Shown one piece after another: positions 6,163 to 9,440 of a stretch of 9,440 nt of DNA (positions within the stretch are counted from its first letter, which is position 1; each line of letters begins with the position of its first letter). The position numbers were made by a program, and so were the translations under genes. Under the pieces are notes generated by a model that saw only the letters and a list, made by a program, of their open reading frames with translations, was not told where the DNA came from and did no database searches. Origin of the DNA: Thermoleophilia bacterium (GTDB lineage Bacteria > Actinomycetota > Thermoleophilia > Gaiellales > Gaiellaceae); assembly GCA_025927435.1 (NCBI GenBank), contig JAICLM010000071.1:1-9440 (forward strand), given 5' to 3'.

Positions 6163-7500
6163 ATGAAACGGATGGCTTCGGCTCCGGCCACAAACGAGCC
6201 CGCCGCGGCGCCGACGGCCCGGTCGGTGATCGTCCGCTTCGCCGCGGGGACGCTCGTGGCGATCGCGATCGCCGTCGTCGGCGGCTACTTCGTACTGCGT
6301 GCCGTCGCGATCGACGAGGCGAAGCGGCAGACCCGGGACCGCGTGAAGGAGGAGGCCCAGCTCGTCGAGGGAGCGGTGAGCGACGGGCTCTTGCAAGGGC
6401 GGGGGCGGGCTGTGCGGAAGGTGGACGACGTCGTGGTCGCGCGGGTGCTCAGCGACTCGATCGTGCGCGTAAAGATCTGGTCGCCCCGGGGCCGCGTCCT
6501 CTACTCCGACGAGCCGGCGGAGATCGGCGGCCGCTACGCGCTCGGCGACGAGGAGCAGCAGCTGCTCCGGAACGGCGGTGCGGACGTGGAGGTGACGGAC
6601 CTCAGCCGTCCCGAGAACGCGCTCGACCGCCAGCAAGGGCGGCTGCTCGAGGCGTATACCCGTATCCGGACACCCTCCGGGAAGCTGCTGCTGTTCGAGA
6701 TCTACCAGCGCTTCGGGTCGGTCACCGCCGATGCGCGCCGGCTCCTCGGCGCTCTCGCGCCGCCGATCCTCGGCGCGATCGGGCTGATCCTGCTCATCCA
6801 GGTGCCGCTGTTCTGGTCGCTCATGCGCCGGCTGCAGGTGAGCCACGAGCAGCGCGAAGGGCTCCTCGCCAACGCCGTCACGTCGTCGCGGCGCGAGCGC
6901 CGCCGCGTGGCGTCGTACCTGCACGACGGCCCGGTACAGGAACTCGCGGGGCTCGCGTTCTCGCTCGCGCCGGTGGCCGACGACGCCGCGTCCCGAGGAG
7001 CCGAGCGGGAGGCAACAGTGGTGCGGACCGTGATCGATCGCCTGCGTGGCACCGTGCGCGACCTCCGCGCGCTGCTCGTCGACCTCCACCCGCCGACGCT
7101 CGCGAGCGCGGGCCTCGACGCGGCGCTGCGCGATCTCGTCAGCCCGCTCTCGGCGCGGGGCACGAACGTCGAGCTGCGGGTCGACGGGGACGAGCGGCTC
7201 GACCCGGACACGCAGGCGCTCGTTTACCGCGTCGCGCAGGAGGCGGTTCGCAACGTGATCGGCTACGCCGACGCGAGCAACGTCTCCGTCGAGGTCGGCG
7301 TGGTGGACTCGACGGCGTGCCTGCTCGTCGCGGACGACGGCCGCGGCTTCGGGCCGGAGACACGGGAGCAACGCCGCGCGGAGGGCCACCTCGGTCTCTC
7401 GCTCGTCGAGGAACTCGCGCAGCAGGCGGGCGGAAGCCTCGACGTCGACTCGAGCAAGGGCGCAGGGACGCGGGTCAGGCTCGAGGTTCCGCTCCGGTGA
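6163..7500 (+). CDS. NarL-type sensor histidine kinase (HisKA_3)
   Basis: 445 residues from ATG 6163. Helix 1 is about 22-46 and helix 2 about 197-219, enclosing an extracytoplasmic region of about 150 residues. Its pattern, IWSPRGRVLYSD (105-116) then a second strand pair near 162-184, suggests a Cache/PDC-like sensor fold; this is inference. The kinase core has the HisKA_3 motif RRRVASYLHDGPVQEL (246-261, phosphorylated His254), the N-box QEAVRNVIGYAD (359-370, Asn364), the G1 box VADDGRGFG (389-397) and a Gly-rich G2 region (407-424). After Asn364 the usual Lys/His-His-Ala is Gly-Tyr-Ala. The response regulator overlaps its stop as GTGA, so the two are made as a pair. Protein A is divergent and protein B follows, making both likely targets. 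The signal sensed is unknown. Confidence 0.9.
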   Translation: MKRMASAPATNEPAAAPTARSVIVRFAAGTLVAIAIAVVGGYFVLRAVAIDEAKRQTRDRVKEEAQLVEGAVSDGLLQGRGRAVRKVDDVVVARVLSDSIVRVKIWSPRGRVLYSDEPAEIGGRYALGDEEQQLLRNGGADVEVTDLSRPENALDRQQGRLLEAYTRIRTPSGKLLLFEIYQRFGSVTADARRLLGALAPPILGAIGLILLIQVPLFWSLMRRLQVSHEQREGLLANAVTSSRRERRRVASYLHDGPVQELAGLAFSLAPVADDAASRGAEREATVVRTVIDRLRGTVRDLRALLVDLHPPTLASAGLDAALRDLVSPLSARGTNVELRVDGDERLDPDTQALVYRVAQEAVRNVIGYADASNVSVEVGVVDSTACLLVADDGRGFGPETREQRRAEGHLGLSLVEELAQQAGGSLDVDSSKGAGTRVRLEVPLR

Positions 7501-8132
7501 TCCGCGTGCTGATCGCCGACGACCACGGCGTCGTACGCGACGGCCTGGCGGGCGTTATCTCCGCGCAACCGGATCTCGAGGTCGTCGCCACGGTCGAGAA
7601 CGGCGCCGAGGCCGTCGAGTCGTGCCGGACCTCGCAGGCCGACGTCGTGCTGATGGACCTCGAGATGCCCATTCTCGACGGAATCGAGGCGACGCGGATC
7701 ATCCGCGCCGAGCTGCCCGGAACGGCGGTGCTCGTGCTGACCTCGTTCTCCGACGCGCGCCGGATCACGGCGGCACTCGACGCGGGCGCGGCCGGCTATC
7801 TCCTCAAGGACACGTCCGCGGACGACGTGGTCCGCGGCATCCGGGCGGCGGCCGCAGGCGGGGCGCCGCTCGATCCGCAGGCCGCTCGGCTCCTGCTCGA
7901 GGCGAGGGACGCGCCCGATCCGCTCGAAGGGATCTCCCCGCGCGAGCGCGAGGTCTTCGCATTGCTGCTCGACGGGCTGCCCAACAAGCTGATCGCCCAG
8001 CGGCTCGGCATCAGCGAGAAGACCGTGAAGACGCACCTGACGAACATCTTCCGGCAGATCGACGTCACCGACCGGCTGCAGGCAGTCCTCTGGGCCGAGC
8101 GCCAGGGTCTCCGCTCCGATCTCTCCTCCTGA
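7497..8132 (+). CDS. NarL/FixJ-family response regulator (REC + LuxR HTH)
   Basis: 211 residues from GTG 7497, which overlaps the kinase stop; GAGG lies ten bases upstream. The receiver domain (1-118) has Asp8-Asp9, the phosphoacceptor Asp54 in VLMDLEMP, Thr82-Ser83 and Lys104 in YLLKDTS, all canonical. The C-terminal LuxR/GerE helix-turn-helix is at about 145-205: SPREREVFALLLDG, then NKLIAQRLGISEKTVKTHLTNIF. It is the cognate partner of the preceding kinase and should act as a DNA-binding transcription factor when phosphorylated. The two near-identical boxes at 6109-6131 and 8133-8155 are its most likely binding sites. The box before protein B begins directly after this gene's stop. Nothing in the sequence looks damaged or unusual. 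Confidence 0.93.
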   Translation: MIRVLIADDHGVVRDGLAGVISAQPDLEVVATVENGAEAVESCRTSQADVVLMDLEMPILDGIEATRIIRAELPGTAVLVLTSFSDARRITAALDAGAAGYLLKDTSADDVVRGIRAAAAGGAPLDPQAARLLLEARDAPDPLEGISPREREVFALLLDGLPNKLIAQRLGISEKTVKTHLTNIFRQIDVTDRLQAVLWAERQGLRSDLSS

Positions 8133-8155
8133 CTCGGACCAAGGTCCCATTGCGG
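8133..8155 (+). promoter_or_regulatory. Candidate response-regulator box upstream of protein B
   Basis: The core is GACCAAGGTCCCATTG (8137-8152), differing at one base from the core before protein A. It contains the inverted repeat GGACC-AA-GGTCC (8136-8147). Thirty bases separate it from the ATG of B. A GGGAGAG follows at 8159-8165; the same heptamer follows the A element (6100-6094, minus strand). It lies directly after the response regulator stop, so B probably has its own promoter as well as read-through. Confidence 0.5.
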
Positions 8156-8185
8156 AGCGGGAGAGGTGACCCGCACAGTGGGGAC

Positions 8186-8581
8186 ATGACTCGCTTCCTG
8201 GCTCTCGCGCTGCTGCTGTTCGCGCTCTCGGCGGGTGCCGCTCAGGCGCGCGGGGACGACCACGGTGGAGGCGGCGGCGACGTACGGGTCGCCGGCATTT
8301 GCGGGCGCGGCGCGACCTCGTCGCTCCGGGTTCGCTCGGACGACGGCCGGATCGAGATGCGCTTCCGTCTGGAGCAGAGACGCGGACGCGGCCTCTGGCG
8401 GATCACCGTCGTTCACGAGCAGCGGGTCACGTCCCGCGCGACGAGAAGGACGACGCGGAGCGACCGCTCGTTCGAGCTGCGGCGGCGGGTGGCGGATCTG
8501 CCCGGCAGCGACACCGTCGCCCTGCACGCCTGGGGGCCGCGCGGCCTCGGTTGCCGCGCTACGGCGACGCTGCCCGGCTGA
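8186..8581 (+). CDS. Small secreted protein B, paralogue of protein A (unknown family)
   Basis: 131 residues from ATG 8186, with a weak GGGG just upstream. Residues 1-21 are a Sec signal peptide ending Ala-Gln-Ala before Arg22. The mature protein begins with RGDDHGGGGGD (22-32), an Asp/His/Gly stretch like the C-terminal tail of protein A but at the other end. The domain (33-125) repeats A's landmarks: Cys39 and Cys123, TSSLRV (44-49), SDDGRIEMRF (51-60), Trp71, and SFELRRRVADLPG (95-107). The whole alignment needs almost no gaps. The mature domain is strongly basic. It follows the response regulator by 53 bases on the same strand and converges on the gamma-glutamyltransferase gene, whose end is 7 bases away. 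It belongs to no family I know; a secreted effector or metal/ligand-binding protein is possible but unproven. Confidence 0.8.
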   Translation: MTRFLALALLLFALSAGAAQARGDDHGGGGGDVRVAGICGRGATSSLRVRSDDGRIEMRFRLEQRRGRGLWRITVVHEQRVTSRATRRTTRSDRSFELRRRVADLPGSDTVALHAWGPRGLGCRATATLPG

Positions 8582-8588
8582 CCTCGCC

Positions 8589-9440
8589 TCAGCGGCCGGC
8601 CGCGTAGCCCTGCCCGCCGCGCGGGTTCGCGCCCGCGGTCAGGATCCCGCCCTGCTCGCGCCCGACCGCGGTGACGCGGCCGAGCGTCCACGGCCCGGAC
8701 ACCTCGACGTCGTGCCCGCGCCGGCGCAGGCCGTCGATCGTCTCGGCGCCGGCCCGCTCCTCGACGGCGACGTGCCGCGGGAGGGTCTCGCGCGGATAGA
8801 AGCTCGAGGGGAACGCCTCGGTGTGGTGGTTCGGAGCGTCGATCGCAGCCTGGAGGTCGAGGCCGTGGTGGACGTGGCTGAGGAAGACGTGCAGCGTCCA
8901 CTGGTCCTGCTGGTCGCCGCCGGGCGTGCCGAGCGCCACGCACGTCTCCTCGCCGCGCGCGGCGATGGTGGGCGAGAGTGTCGTGCGAGGCCGCTTGCCG
9001 GGCTCGAGCGAGTTCGGCAGGCCCTCCTCGAGCCAGAACATCTGCGCGCGCGTGCCGAGGGGGAAGCCGAGCGAGGGAATGACGGGCGCGCCCCAGAGCC
9101 AGCCGCCGCTGGGCGTCGCCGAGACCATGTTCCCGGAGCGGTCGACGACGTCGAGGTGGACCGTGTCGCCCCGGGTCGGTTCGCCGACCCCGGGCGCCAC
9201 GGGCGCCCCCGCGACCGGGTGGGCCAACCGCGGCTCGCGTCCGCTCGGGGAGCCCGGCAGCAGCTCGGACGAGGCCACGTCCGAGAGCAGTGCACGCCTC
9301 TCCTCCGCGTAGTCGCGCGAGAGCAGCTCGACCAGCGGCACGTCGGCGAAGTCCGGGTCTCCGTACCACGCTTCGCGGTCGGCGAACGCGAGCTTGGCGC
9401 ACTCGGTGATGGTGTGCACCCACTCGGCGCTCGCCTGGCC
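8589..9440 (-). CDS. Gamma-glutamyltransferase-family protein, C-terminal part (5' end outside window)
   Basis: 283 residues are visible; the frame is open to base 9440, and the sequence just before the internal GTG at 9419 continues the domain (GQASAEW), so the true start is beyond the window. This is the C-terminal half of an Ntn hydrolase of the GGT family. It contains CAKLAFADREAWYGDP (14-29), the probable catalytic threonine after the self-cleavage site in RGDTVHLDVVDRSGN (visible Thr93), and the oxyanion-region GTPGGDQQDQW (171-181). Such enzymes hydrolyse or transfer gamma-glutamyl groups, for example of glutathione. Compared with E. coli GGT, Thr409 and Asn411 align with Ser and Gly, the Ser462-Ser463 pair with Thr-Thr, and Asp433 with a hydrophobic residue. 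It therefore looks like the divergent YwrD-like clade, and classical glutathione activity should not be assumed. Confidence 0.85.
   Translation of the reverse strand, partial: GQASAEWVHTITECAKLAFADREAWYGDPDFADVPLVELLSRDYAEERRALLSDVASSELLPGSPSGREPRLAHPVAGAPVAPGVGEPTRGDTVHLDVVDRSGNMVSATPSGGWLWGAPVIPSLGFPLGTRAQMFWLEEGLPNSLEPGKRPRTTLSPTIAARGEETCVALGTPGGDQQDQWTLHVFLSHVHHGLDLQAAIDAPNHHTEAFPSSFYPRETLPRHVAVEERAGAETIDGLRRRGHDVEVSGPWTLGRVTAVGREQGGILTAGANPRGGQGYAAGR

Noticed and set aside
6046..7389. N-terminal extension of protein A's frame, antisense to the kinase
   Set aside because: Only the part from ATG 6045 has a ribosome binding site and signal peptide; the upstream part is low-complexity shadow.
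8592..8603. 12-bp palindrome GCGGCCGGCCGC near the convergent gene ends
   Set aside because: It lies in the last codons of the gamma-glutamyltransferase gene, has no loop or U-tract, and such runs are expected in GC-rich coding DNA; a terminator role cannot be supported.
8413..9423. Second minus-strand frame overlapping the gamma-glutamyltransferase
   Set aside because: It is Arg/Ala/Gly-rich and lacks motifs; the neighbouring frame carries the conserved enzyme sequence.

Overview
The window is GC-rich DNA, densely packed and with GTG starts common, from what looks like a high-GC actinobacterium. Thermoleophilia (Gaiellales or Solirubrobacterales type) is my best guess, from gene style only; no rRNA or marker gene confirms it. 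I see no tRNA, rRNA, CRISPR array, insertion sequence or phage integration signature.

Layout. (1) 1-4357, plus strand: a tightly coupled operon. The last codons of an upstream gene are followed by a multi-pass flippase-like membrane protein (LPG synthase TM / UPF0104 family), a membrane-anchored alkaline-phosphatase-superfamily hydrolase with a holin-like N-terminus, a YdcF/DUF218 protein, and a family 2 glycosyltransferase of the dolichol-phosphate-mannose-synthase type. Three of its junctions are the same 4-base GTGA start/stop overlap. The content suggests cell-envelope lipid or glycan work. (2) 4354-6045, minus strand: an RDD-family membrane protein with helical repeats, a 70-residue two-helix membrane protein, and, most upstream, a small secreted protein (here called A). 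A 12-bp perfect hairpin lies between A and the small membrane gene. (3) 6163-8581, plus strand: a NarL-type two-component system (histidine kinase, then response regulator, GTGA overlap), followed by a second small secreted protein (B). (4) 8589-9440, minus strand: the C-terminal part of a gamma-glutamyltransferase-family enzyme that runs off the window.

The most interesting unit is region 3 together with gene A. A and B are clear paralogues: signal peptide, one shared domain with two conserved cysteines, and Asp/His/Gly-rich tails at opposite ends. They bracket the two-component system. Their upstream regions share a nearly identical element of about 23 bp, in the same orientation relative to each gene. 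Its core, GAC-NNNN-GTCCC, resembles the box bound by the NarL/FixJ-family regulator DosR. The simplest model is a sensor-regulator pair controlling two secreted paralogues, one divergent and one immediately downstream. I do not recognise A or B as a named family.
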